A stretch of 64,000 bases of DNA from Sulfurospirillum diekertiae (GTDB lineage Bacteria > Campylobacterota > Campylobacteria > Campylobacterales > Sulfurospirillaceae): the NCBI RefSeq assembly GCF_002309535.1, contig NZ_CP023275.1, positions 1,922,001-1,986,000 of the forward strand, in the 5' to 3' direction. How positions within the stretch are numbered: position 1 is the stretch's first letter; each line of letters begins with the position of its first letter. The position numbers and the translations under genes are program-made. The notes beneath the pieces are model-generated. The model was not told the origin of the DNA. It searched no databases and saw only the letters and a program-made list of their open reading frames with translations. Below are positions 8,489 to 16,803 of this stretch, piece after piece.

Positions 8489-9679
8489 ATGTTTACTATT
8501 CTCCCAATTATTAACGGACTTGACAATGTTGCTGGTTTTTTCTGTCAAGGCGTATCGGCTGGTTTTAAGCCTAATGGCAATAACGATGTTGCTTTTATTC
8601 GCTCTGATGAACCGTGTGATATTTCCAGTGTTTTTACAACCAATGTATTTCAAGCAGCTCCCATTAAACATTTTTTGCGTTACCCCAAAGGGTTCCAAAC
8701 CAATTTTATTTTGATGAATGCCAAAAATGCCAATGCAATGACAGGAGCGGAAGGTATCGAAGATATTGATACATTGTTTCATAAACTCAAAACAAAATTT
8801 CCAACTTTACACAACCCTATTATGAGCTCAACAGGTGTCATCGGATACCGTTTGAATGTTGAAAAACTCTCTTCTGCTTTTGATAAATTTGATTTTAATG
8901 CCAAAGATTCTCATTCAACTGCCTCCGCTATCATGACTACCGATAGCTTTAAAAAAGAGCTCTGTTTAAAAGTGATTTTAGAGGATGATAGTTTCTTTCA
9001 TATCGCAGCGATCTGTAAAGGTGCAGGTATGATCAATCCAGCGATGGCAACCATGCTCTGCTTTATTATCACCGATGCCAACATCCCAAAAGCCGATATG
9101 GATGAACTCTTACGCCCTGCCATTGAAAATTCTTTCAATGCCGTCAGTGTCGATGGTGATACCTCAACCAATGACACCGTACTTCTTTTAAGTTCTAAAA
9201 AAAGCAATGCTTATCATAAAGAGGCTTTCAATGAAGCATTGTGTCGCATTACCAAAGAGCTAAGCCTTATGCTGGTACGTGATGGTGAAGGTTCTTCCAA
9301 AGTGGTTGCATTTGAAGTGAGTGGTGCAAAAAATGTAGCTGAAGCAGAACGCGCTGCTAAAGCACTTAGTAATTCACTGCTTGTTAAAACAGCACTATTT
9401 GGGGAAGATCCAAACTGGGGACGTATCGCTTCGACTATTGGAGCCAGTGGTATTACATGTAATGAAGAAACCCTTGTGATTCATTATGATGATGTCTTAA
9501 TTTACAGTAAAGATCAGCGTTCCCTAAATGCAGAAGCTGAAAAAAAAGCGGCGGCTGTCATGAAAAAAGAGTCATTTCGTATCCATTGTGAACTAGGAAT
9601 TGGCGAAAGCTCTTTTACTGCATATGGCTGTGATCTAGGGCATAAATATGTTGAGATTAATGCCGACTATAGGACTTAG
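8489..9679 (+). CDS. argJ: bifunctional glutamate N-acetyltransferase / amino-acid acetyltransferase
   Basis: ArgJ transfers acetyl from N-acetylornithine to glutamate (cyclic arginine route) and may also use acetyl-CoA. The 396-residue precursor carries the self-cleavage site KGAGMINPAMATMLCF, where the Thr in the ATML motif becomes the N-terminus of the beta chain. FGEDPNWGRI and the C-terminal GHKYVEINADYRT are also family signatures. The start follows AAAGGA with good spacing. Confidence 0.96.
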   Translation: MFTILPIINGLDNVAGFFCQGVSAGFKPNGNNDVAFIRSDEPCDISSVFTTNVFQAAPIKHFLRYPKGFQTNFILMNAKNANAMTGAEGIEDIDTLFHKLKTKFPTLHNPIMSSTGVIGYRLNVEKLSSAFDKFDFNAKDSHSTASAIMTTDSFKKELCLKVILEDDSFFHIAAICKGAGMINPAMATMLCFIITDANIPKADMDELLRPAIENSFNAVSVDGDTSTNDTVLLLSSKKSNAYHKEAFNEALCRITKELSLMLVRDGEGSSKVVAFEVSGAKNVAEAERAAKALSNSLLVKTALFGEDPNWGRIASTIGASGITCNEETLVIHYDDVLIYSKDQRSLNAEAEKKAAAVMKKESFRIHCELGIGESSFTAYGCDLGHKYVEINADYRT

Positions 9680-9702
9680 TCTTAAAATTAAGCACTTTTT
9701 GA

Positions 9703-9708
9703 TAAAAT
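9703..9708 (+). promoter_or_regulatory. -10 box for the YdcH-like gene
   Basis: TAAAAT within GATAAAAT, 25 bp before the ATG at 9733, followed by an AAAGGAGA ribosome-binding site. Confidence 0.45.
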
Positions 9709-9732
9709 AAAACAAATATAAAAGGAGAACCT

Positions 9733-9960
9733 ATGCTACACGAATACAGAGAAGTTATTTCAAAACTCAAACTTGACAATGCACACTTTGCTAAAATTTT
9801 TGAAAAGCACAATGAACTTGACCAAAAAATTGCTGATGCAGAAGAAGGGAGAGAGCATATTAGTGAGGCTGAACTTGATGCACTCAAAAAAGAGAAACTT
9901 AAACTTAAAGACGAAGCGTATGCAACAATCGTTGCTTACAAAAAAGAACACAATCTCTAA
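9733..9960 (+). CDS. YdcH family protein (DUF465)
   Basis: A 75-residue all-helical protein. It shows the DUF465 pattern: an N-terminal helix with the HEYRE start, the central FEKHNELDQKIADAE turn, then KKEKLKLKDEAYATIVAYKK. Function of the family is not established. It has its own promoter-like box and a strong AAAGGAGA Shine-Dalgarno, and a hairpin follows. Confidence 0.85.
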   Translation: MLHEYREVISKLKLDNAHFAKIFEKHNELDQKIADAEEGREHISEAELDALKKEKLKLKDEAYATIVAYKKEHNL

Positions 9961-9967
9961 AACAAGA

Positions 9968-9989
9968 GCTCTTGCAATTTTGCAAGAGC
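9968..9989. terminator. hairpin between convergent genes, possible bidirectional terminator
   Basis: GCTCTTGCA-ATTT-TGCAAGAGC is a perfect 9-bp stem with a 4-base loop lying between the stop codons of the YdcH-like gene and magIII. There is no long T-run on either side. Confidence 0.55.
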
Positions 9990-9999
9990 CAAATTGAGT

Positions 10000-10662
10000 T
10001 TAAAGGCTCAATCCTCCTACATTCACTTTTTTCCCTTGACTGTTTTCCTTACAAAATTCCACAATTTTTCCATGAAACCGTGCATAAAGTTCTGTTAAAG
10101 AGATCTCTTTCCCATAAAGCTGATTGATTTTTGATTGATTGTGCAAAAGGCCTTCAACCATCCATTCTTGAAGAGCAGCATAAGATTCAAAGCTATAGTC
10201 AAAACCTTCAAGCAAACGTGCCGTATAGGCATCAACAACCATAGCCTCTTGTTTACAGGCATAACAGAGGATAGAGTCGGCACTCTCTTCACCAATCCCT
10301 TTTTGTGCCAACAACCACTCACGATCGACTGCTTCACAAAAAAATTCAAAGGAGCTAAACGCTTCAAGAATAGCTTTTGCTAACAAGGAAAGATTTTTTG
10401 CTTTAGTATTGTAAAATCCACTGGGCTTAATGTGCATAGCAAGTGATTCAAGATCAAGAAGCGAAAGCTTTTCCAAGCTATCAATTCCTGCACACTCTAA
10501 GTTTGCCATACTGATTTCAACTTTTTCCCATTTGGTCTGTTGGGTTAAAATGGCGCCAACAATCACCCAAAAGGTACCAGAGCGCGGCCACCACAAAGGA
10601 TCACGCGTGGTCTTGAGATAGCCTTTCTGTTTGAGGGCAACTAAAAGATCAAAACTATTCAT
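10000..10662 (-). CDS. magIII: 3-methyladenine DNA glycosylase of the MagIII type (HhH-GPD family)
   Basis: Base-excision repair enzyme expected to remove alkylated adenine. The protein aligns by eye over its whole 220 residues with H. pylori MagIII: WWPRSGTFWVIVGAILTQQTKWEKV, then PSGFYNTKAK, the helix-hairpin-helix QKGIGEESADSILCYA, catalytic-type Asp in MVVDAYTARLL, and C-terminal LYARFHGKIVEFCKE. There is no iron-sulfur cysteine cluster, unlike Nth. Its start overlaps the end of the ymdB-like gene by 8 bp. Confidence 0.87.
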   Translation of the reverse strand: MNSFDLLVALKQKGYLKTTRDPLWWPRSGTFWVIVGAILTQQTKWEKVEISMANLECAGIDSLEKLSLLDLESLAMHIKPSGFYNTKAKNLSLLAKAILEAFSSFEFFCEAVDREWLLAQKGIGEESADSILCYACKQEAMVVDAYTARLLEGFDYSFESYAALQEWMVEGLLHNQSKINQLYGKEISLTELYARFHGKIVEFCKENSQGKKVNVGGLSL

Positions 10663-11461
10663 GTACAGCCTTGGCGATCACGCGCTCTTGATCATCAAAG
10701 ACACGCAGTTTAAACGCTTCAATACACTTACCCTCTTCTATTTCCATAACAATCATCTGCAAAATCTTTTTACATTTCTTTGGAATTTCTAAGGAAGCGG
10801 GAAGTCCTGTAAGAAAACGTTTGAGTGGAGCATCTTTATCCATGCCTATAACGCCATCACGTGCCCCGCTAAGCCCAACATCGGTGACATAGCATGTTCC
10901 ATCAACGATCTGAAGATCGTCCGTTCCTACGTGCGTGTGAGTACCTAAAATGGCACTCACTTTGCCTTTTAAAAGCATATGCATCGCTCGCTTCTCTGAA
11001 GTCACTTCCGCATGAAAATCAATAATGATGGTTTCAACGCCCTCTGTTCTTAAGGTATCGACTACTTTTTGCGCTGCTAAAAAAGGATTTTCTACCATTG
11101 GCATTCCATAGTGTCCCATGATATTGACGATGGCAATCTTTTCATCCTTTACATGTAAAACGCTCATGCCTCGCCCCGGTACACCAACAGGGTAATTTAG
11201 AGGCCTAAGAATAGGCATCACCTCTAAAAGAGGAATGATCTCTTTTTTATCCCACGAATGATTTCCCCCTGTGAGAATATCGGCACCATAGGAAAAAAGT
11301 TCTTTGGCGTGCTGAGAAGCTAAACCAAAGCCATGGCTGGCATTTTCGCCATTGGCGATGACAAAATCCAGTTCAAATTCTTGGCGGAGTTTGCGAAGGT
11401 ATTGCTCCAACATCGTACGACCCGGTTTGCCTACAATATCCCCGATAAACCCTACTCTCAT
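10655..11461 (-). CDS. YmdB-family metallophosphoesterase (TIGR00282)
   Basis: A 268-residue calcineurin-like phosphoesterase. Metal-binding motifs are IGDIVGKPGR at the N-terminus, ANGENASHG, TGGNHSWDKKE, DFHAEVTSEK and LGTHTHVGTDD. Bacillus YmdB hydrolyses 2',3'- and 3',5'-cyclic nucleotides and affects biofilm and motility; the role in this group is unknown. It overlaps mfd by four bases (ATGA type) and magIII by eight, so the three form one operon. One palindrome copy (LHVK) lies inside. Confidence 0.88.
   Translation of the reverse strand: MRVGFIGDIVGKPGRTMLEQYLRKLRQEFELDFVIANGENASHGFGLASQHAKELFSYGADILTGGNHSWDKKEIIPLLEVMPILRPLNYPVGVPGRGMSVLHVKDEKIAIVNIMGHYGMPMVENPFLAAQKVVDTLRTEGVETIIIDFHAEVTSEKRAMHMLLKGKVSAILGTHTHVGTDDLQIVDGTCYVTDVGLSGARDGVIGMDKDAPLKRFLTGLPASLEIPKKCKKILQMIVMEIEEGKCIEAFKLRVFDDQERVIAKAVHE
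11148..11159. repeat. TTTACATGTAAA palindrome inside the ymdB-like gene
   Basis: Read in the LHVK frame (SVLHVKDEK). Confidence 0.9.
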
Positions 11462-14427
11462 GCCTTCGTCCTAAGGTGAAGCAACACGGTAGCAATGATA
11501 TCGTCATCATCCCGACTGCGTGATTGCAACATGATTTTTTTCTCATCTTCGTATTTGATCGTAATATTTTGCCCGTAATTAGAGATAAGGACAATGTTTT
11601 GTTGTGTCGCTAAAATTTTAATCTCAATCAGTTGCAAGAACTGCTTTGTCGAAACATCAAGTTTGCCAAAACGATCCACCATTTCTTCTTCGATTTCTAA
11701 AACATCATGCACACTCGCACAACGGCTCAAACGTCTGTATAATTCGAGTCGTACACGATCTTCTGCGATGTCATTGTCGCTAATGAATGCACTAATGGAA
11801 AGCTTAATCTCAACCTCTCGTGAAGCAATCGGTGTTTTACCCAAAAGCGAATTGATCGCATCTTCAAGCATTTTAAGATAGAGGGAATACCCAATATTTT
11901 TGATATGCCCACTTTGTGCTTCACCCACCAAGTTACCGCCACCTCTGATTTCAAGGTCATGGTAGGCAAGGATGGAACCGCTGCCCAGATACGAATTGGA
12001 TTCCAGTGCGATCAGACGTTTTTTGGCAGATTCCGAGAGTTCTTCTTTATCTTTCACCAAAAAGTAACAAAAGCCTTGGCGCTTACTACGCCCTACGCGA
12101 CCACGAAGTTGGTGCAGATCTGCCATACCAAAGTGATCGGCTGAGTCGATAAGAATCGTATTGACATTGGGAATATGAATACCTGATTCGATGATGGAGG
12201 TACTTAACAGTACATCATACGCTTTCTCTTCAAAATGCAACATCTCTTTTTCGGTGATAGCCGCACTGATTTCTGAATGAAGTGTGAGAATGCGCAGATT
12301 AGGCATCATAGAGAGCAATTCTTTGCGTTTAGCTTCAATGGTTGCAATACGGTTGTGGACAAAAAAGACCTGCCCACCTCGTCTCATCTCCCGAATAATT
12401 GCCTCTTTGATAACCTTTTCATCATACTCTTTCACAAACGTTCGCACATCTTCTCGATCATTAGGTGGTGTTAAAAGCTGTGAATACTGCTTAATAGAAC
12501 TCAGTGCCATATTGAGACTTCTTGGAATGGGCGTGGCACTCATGGAGAGAATGTGGACATTTTCACGGAAGTTTTTAAGCTTCTCTTTTTGTTTGACACC
12601 AAATTTATGCTCTTCATCCACCACCACAAGCGCAGGATTGTGTAGTTCTACTTCAAACAAAGAGTGCGTTCCTACGCAAACGTGCAACTCGCCACTTTTG
12701 AGCTCTTTTAAAATCACCTGCTTTTGAGCGGGAGAAGTAAAACGATCCAATTGCGCTACTTTGATGTTGTACTTGGCAAAACGGGTTGAAAGGCTTTTAA
12801 AATGCTGCGAACATAAAAGTGTGGTAGGTGCAATTAAGATCGCCTGAAAGCCTTTTCGTACCGTCGCAAATATTGCATTCATCGCCACTTCTGTCTTACC
12901 AAAACCGACATCACCACTGAGCAGTCTGTCCATCATCTTACCGCTTTTGAAATCACTCAAAATTTCGCCAATAACCCGTCGTTGATCTTCGGTATACGTA
13001 AAGCCTGCATCGGCTTCAAACAATGCCATTTCACCCTGTTCCATAGCAATGCTGAGCCCATCCACCATCTCACGTTTAGCCGCAATGGCAATGATCTCAC
13101 TGGCAATCTCTAAAAGTCGCTCTCTGGTTTTGGCTTTGAGTTTTTGGAAACTCCCTTTTCCAAGGCGATCCACGCTGACCAAACCACCGCTTTCGCCAAT
13201 GTAACGATCGATGACATGTAAATTTTCAACGGGGAGTAAAAGCTTATCGTCACCCAAATACTCTATCAGTACAAAATCTTTAGTAGCCCCTAAAACAGTG
13301 ACTTGCGTAAGCCCTTTAAAAATACCAATTCCATAGTTTTCATGTACGACATAATCACCATTTTTAAGTTCATCCAGAACAATGTTGGCACGCTTACGTT
13401 TGATTTTCGTAGAGGGCTTGTTGAGCGAGAGAATAATCTCTTCCGCGTTCATGATGTTAACGATACGCTCACTCTGAATCCACTTTACATGTAAAGGTTC
13501 TATATCTACGATACGCAGTAAAACTTCATTTTTTGCTAAGAGCGTTATTTTTTTATTTTGATGCAACTCTAAAAAAGTTTTGATGTTACTGGGTGCAATT
13601 TCCCTGTAAGCTTTTGCTTCAGAAATCGATGGAAGGCTTTGTAATTTTTTGGCACCCACCTCATCAAAAAGTGCTATTTCTTCAAGTTCTGCTACCGCAT
13701 CCATACTCAAATAGGTTTTAAATGCTTCCGTATAAACGGCTCCACTCTCCCCCAAAATCCACAAACCAAGCGAGTGTATATCTTTCGTAAAGCTATCGCT
13801 CTTAAGAGAGTCTATGCGTTTTTGCATCAGCGTGTGACGTTCTTCATCGAGTGCAAAAAGGGCTGGGAAAAGTGTATAGCTTTCCAACTCCTCTTTGGCG
13901 CTCTTTTGGCTTTCGCAATCAAAGAAACGAATACTTTCCACTTCATCATCAAAAAGACTTAAACGAAGTGCTTTCTCACTGTCCGGTGGAAAAATATCAA
14001 TAATATCACCCCGTACAGAGATTTCACCTTTGTCTTGTACTACATCCACAGCAAGATAGCCCCAGTAGAACATTTGCTCTTTAAAATGTTCCAAATGTAA
14101 GCGCATACCAAACTCAAGACTTAAGGTGTCAAAAAGTTCGGCTTTGGGAAGTGGCGTTAAGAGTGTCCGCAAGGGAGCAATTAAAATCTTTTTAGGAGAG
14201 TTGTCTTTATAAAATGCTTGCAAAACACGTAAAAGCTCCACAATTTCCTCATGGAAAGAGAGGAGATCATCACCACTATTTGCCCGCAAATCAGGTAAAA
14301 CATAACTTTTTTTACCCAAAAAAAGGGCTACTTCAGAAGCTAGGAAAGCCTCCTTTTCACCTTTGACACCTAAAAGTTGAAGGTCATTTTTAGTTTGTAA
14401 AAATTCATAACACGCAGCTTGTAACAA
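11458..14427 (-). CDS. mfd: transcription-repair coupling factor
   Basis: Mfd is a DNA translocase that removes stalled RNA polymerase and recruits UvrA. The 989-residue protein has the UvrB-homology region at the N-terminus, the RNA-polymerase-interacting domain (GDYVVHENYGIGIFKGL), RecG-like helicase motifs including Walker A GDVGFGKT and DEEH Walker B, the TRG-type LHQLRGRVGRS, and a C-terminal D7 domain. It is shorter than the E. coli protein (about 1150). The start is TTG at 14427, directly after the bactofilin stop, with AAAGGGA upstream. Confidence 0.96.
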   Translation of the reverse strand: MLQAACYEFLQTKNDLQLLGVKGEKEAFLASEVALFLGKKSYVLPDLRANSGDDLLSFHEEIVELLRVLQAFYKDNSPKKILIAPLRTLLTPLPKAELFDTLSLEFGMRLHLEHFKEQMFYWGYLAVDVVQDKGEISVRGDIIDIFPPDSEKALRLSLFDDEVESIRFFDCESQKSAKEELESYTLFPALFALDEERHTLMQKRIDSLKSDSFTKDIHSLGLWILGESGAVYTEAFKTYLSMDAVAELEEIALFDEVGAKKLQSLPSISEAKAYREIAPSNIKTFLELHQNKKITLLAKNEVLLRIVDIEPLHVKWIQSERIVNIMNAEEIILSLNKPSTKIKRKRANIVLDELKNGDYVVHENYGIGIFKGLTQVTVLGATKDFVLIEYLGDDKLLLPVENLHVIDRYIGESGGLVSVDRLGKGSFQKLKAKTRERLLEIASEIIAIAAKREMVDGLSIAMEQGEMALFEADAGFTYTEDQRRVIGEILSDFKSGKMMDRLLSGDVGFGKTEVAMNAIFATVRKGFQAILIAPTTLLCSQHFKSLSTRFAKYNIKVAQLDRFTSPAQKQVILKELKSGELHVCVGTHSLFEVELHNPALVVVDEEHKFGVKQKEKLKNFRENVHILSMSATPIPRSLNMALSSIKQYSQLLTPPNDREDVRTFVKEYDEKVIKEAIIREMRRGGQVFFVHNRIATIEAKRKELLSMMPNLRILTLHSEISAAITEKEMLHFEEKAYDVLLSTSIIESGIHIPNVNTILIDSADHFGMADLHQLRGRVGRSKRQGFCYFLVKDKEELSESAKKRLIALESNSYLGSGSILAYHDLEIRGGGNLVGEAQSGHIKNIGYSLYLKMLEDAINSLLGKTPIASREVEIKLSISAFISDNDIAEDRVRLELYRRLSRCASVHDVLEIEEEMVDRFGKLDVSTKQFLQLIEIKILATQQNIVLISNYGQNITIKYEDEKKIMLQSRSRDDDDIIATVLLHLRTKA
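13484..13495. repeat. TTTACATGTAAA palindrome inside mfd
   Basis: Read in the LHVK frame (EPLHVKWIQ), in the variable region before the polymerase-interacting domain. Confidence 0.9.
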
Positions 14428-14820
14428 TCAATCCCTTTGTTCTTCATACGAAGGTGCTTCCACACTCTCGGTTTTAATTTTGCTCTCACCCTCAAAAATA
14501 GCTTTGGCTTCAATAACCAGCTCTTTTGAAATGACTTTTCCCAAAAATTTGCCACCTTCTAAGACTTCAACATTATCGCAGTTGGCATTGCCTTCAAAGA
14601 GACCATTGATAATCAAATGACTTGCGTTAATCTCACCACTTATTTTTCCTTGCTTTCCAATAGTTACGATGCTATCTGAGAGCACTTTTCCAAGAATGGT
14701 ACCATCGACATGTAAACGTGTTTGGCAATTAAAAATACCCTCTATTTTTGCACCACTGGCTACGATGGTTGTCTCGGAAGCGGGTATTGAGCATTGATCA
14801 GCTTTATTAAAGATTCCCAT
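14428..14820 (-). CDS. ccmA: bactofilin (polymer-forming cytoskeletal protein)
   Basis: A 130-residue protein with a short unstructured N-terminus and a right-handed beta-helix core of bactofilin repeats (IEGIFNCQTRLHVDGTILG, GKISGEINASHLIINGLFEG). Bactofilins polymerise without nucleotide and scaffold cell-wall enzymes. In H. pylori the orthologue CcmA, encoded beside LytM peptidases, is needed for helical shape. Here it overlaps the LytM gene by 61 bp, suggesting tight coupling. The symbol is given by synteny and homology to H. pylori. Confidence 0.9.
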   Translation of the reverse strand: MGIFNKADQCSIPASETTIVASGAKIEGIFNCQTRLHVDGTILGKVLSDSIVTIGKQGKISGEINASHLIINGLFEGNANCDNVEVLEGGKFLGKVISKELVIEAKAIFEGESKIKTESVEAPSYEEQRD

Positions 14821-15659
14821 GTTACTCTCTTCTCCTTTTTAAAGATTTCAGCAAAATTAGAACCACGCCATCGTAAAAAAGGTTGTGGATCAAGTATTCT
14901 GCCAATGAATTTTACCTCATAATGCAAATGAGGACCTGTTGTCATTCCGCTAGCACCTGAATAAGCGATCATATCGCCTTTTTTTACAAATTGACCCTCT
15001 TTGACAACGGGTTTATTTTGTAAATGTGCATAATAGCTTTCAAATCCATAATTATGGCTCAGTGAAACAACATTGCCATAACCGCTGTTTTGGTTATACT
15101 GTACAAACTTCACCACTCCATCTGCTGGTGCTAAAATAGGTGTCCCAATAGGCGCTCGAAGATCGATTCCCGTATGAAATTCTTTACGTTTTAAAATCGG
15201 ATTATCTCTCCAACCAAAAGGAGAAGATATTTCACTATAGGCCATAACATCACCACTGGGGATATTATCGAAAAATGTTTTTTGCTGAATAATTGTGAGA
15301 TCAATCTCTTCAAGACGACTATCAATATTTTCTTCTTCGTTCGTACGAAGACCCATCATCTCTTCCATGTTACTGATTTTATCGCGAATATTTTCATACT
15401 CTTGCGCTTTTTCAGAAACTTTACTCTGGAGTTCTTCATTTTGAACTAAAAGAAGATTACGCTCAGAAACCGCACTCTCTTTTTTCGCTTCAAGGCTTGA
15501 AACTTCATGCATTAAAAATAAAATGACAAAACTACCGACCAAAATAACCAATGCCACAAACAGCGTAAAATAAAGCAAAAATTTTTTAATCAGTTGATGC
15601 AATAAAAAATGTCGTGAACCATTGACATCAGAGATAGTGACTGTAAATTTATTTCTCAC
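14760..15659 (-). CDS. M23 (LytM) peptidoglycan endopeptidase, Csd1/Csd2-like
   Basis: A 299-residue inner-membrane-anchored protein: one transmembrane helix at about residues 27-52, a coiled coil at about 55-110, then a LytM domain at about 160-260. The Zn ligands HxxxD (FHTGIDLRAP) and the HLHYE pair are both present, so it should be active, unlike degenerate family members. It probably trims peptide cross-links under bactofilin control. H. pylori has two such genes next to ccmA (csd1, csd2); only one is present here. It overlaps folC by 11 bp. Confidence 0.9.
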   Translation of the reverse strand: MRNKFTVTISDVNGSRHFLLHQLIKKFLLYFTLFVALVILVGSFVILFLMHEVSSLEAKKESAVSERNLLLVQNEELQSKVSEKAQEYENIRDKISNMEEMMGLRTNEEENIDSRLEEIDLTIIQQKTFFDNIPSGDVMAYSEISSPFGWRDNPILKRKEFHTGIDLRAPIGTPILAPADGVVKFVQYNQNSGYGNVVSLSHNYGFESYYAHLQNKPVVKEGQFVKKGDMIAYSGASGMTTGPHLHYEVKFIGRILDPQPFLRWRGSNFAEIFKKEKRVTWESLIKLINAQYPLPRQPS

Positions 15660-16803
15660 TTAACCCCTTTAAAAAGGCTTCCACTACCGAAAAAGAGCCA
15701 AAGACAAGATACTCTTTATCGCTTTGAATGGTGACAAAAGAAGAGATAGGAAGTTCGAGAGCTTTAGCAGCAACATAAATATCACGCTTATCGGCAGCAC
15801 GCGGACTGTCAATCTCAATGACTTGGACCTCTTCAACAACGGGTTTTAAAATTTTTAAAATGGTTCTAAAATCCTTATCCTTATAGCTATTATAGACCAA
15901 AATAACCTTTTTTTCGCCTAAATTTGCCACTAAGGCTTCTGCTGCCATCACATTATGCCCAACATCTACCGTGACGTTAGGTAAAAATTTTTGACAACGC
16001 CCTTGCAAAACAACCGGCGAAAAAATATCTAAATTGCAATCATATCCAAGTACGTTTAATGCGCAAAGTGCTGTTTTGAAATTCTCTTTAAGATACGTTG
16101 GTAAACCAAATTTGTCACTATAGACATCCAGTTTGGAACTAAAGGTTTTATCAAAAAAATCGTTCACATCATAGAGACGGCTCTTGAGTTTTTTTACTTT
16201 TGCCAATGCGATAGGATGAACGTTAGCATCATACTGTTTGGCTAAAACAATATCCCCTGTTGCACTGTTGATCTTCGTCTGAGCAATCTCTTCGATCGTT
16301 TGTCCCAAAAAAGATTGATGATCTAACCCAATAGGGGTAACAATGGAAAGGCATTTGGGAAAGACATTGGTCGCATCAAACTCACCACCAAGCCCTGCTT
16401 CGAGGATAACATAATCACATGTTTTGCAAAAAATACTCATGGCTAAAAGTGTTGTGTATTCAAAATACGAAAGTGATTCAGCCATACTAGGCTCTAACCA
16501 TGAGAGGAGTTCCGTATGCGCTTGCTCTAACATCTCATCATTGGCATCTTCGCCACTTAGCCAAATACGTTCATTAAATTTGAGAATATGCGGAGAAGTA
16601 TAATGCCCTACCTGTAAACCATTGCTGAGAAGCATTTGTGCCAAAAAACGTCCCGTTGTCCCTTTACCGTTGGTTCCAACAATATGAATAATTTTGGGAA
16701 GGGTTAAATGAGACGCTATGCTTTGATACGCTTTAGGCATACGAGCATAATCAATCTCATCGTAAAAAAGCGGTTTTGTCGCTAAGAATGATTGAAGTTG
16801 CAT
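15649..16803 (-). CDS. folC: bifunctional folylpolyglutamate synthase / dihydrofolate synthase
   Basis: Mur-ligase-family enzyme that adds glutamate to dihydropteroate and folates. The ATP-binding loop VGTNGKGTTG lies near residue 43, followed by HYTSPHILKFNERI, EAGLGGEFDATN and TPIGLDHQSFLG; the C-terminal domain has DVGHN. The 384 residues are slightly short but complete. The start overlaps the stop of the diguanylate cyclase gene. Confidence 0.93.
   Translation of the reverse strand: MQLQSFLATKPLFYDEIDYARMPKAYQSIASHLTLPKIIHIVGTNGKGTTGRFLAQMLLSNGLQVGHYTSPHILKFNERIWLSGEDANDEMLEQAHTELLSWLEPSMAESLSYFEYTTLLAMSIFCKTCDYVILEAGLGGEFDATNVFPKCLSIVTPIGLDHQSFLGQTIEEIAQTKINSATGDIVLAKQYDANVHPIALAKVKKLKSRLYDVNDFFDKTFSSKLDVYSDKFGLPTYLKENFKTALCALNVLGYDCNLDIFSPVVLQGRCQKFLPNVTVDVGHNVMAAEALVANLGEKKVILVYNSYKDKDFRTILKILKPVVEEVQVIEIDSPRAADKRDIYVAAKALELPISSFVTIQSDKEYLVFGSFSVVEAFLKGLSEK

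Noticed and set aside
12284..12727. 147-codon open frame on the plus strand inside mfd
   Set aside because: Ser/Thr-rich shadow translation of a conserved helicase region on the other strand.
13212..13222. GACATGTAAA as another palindrome copy
   Set aside because: Two or more mismatches to the 12-mer; not counted. The same holds for 14707, 39292 and 42680.
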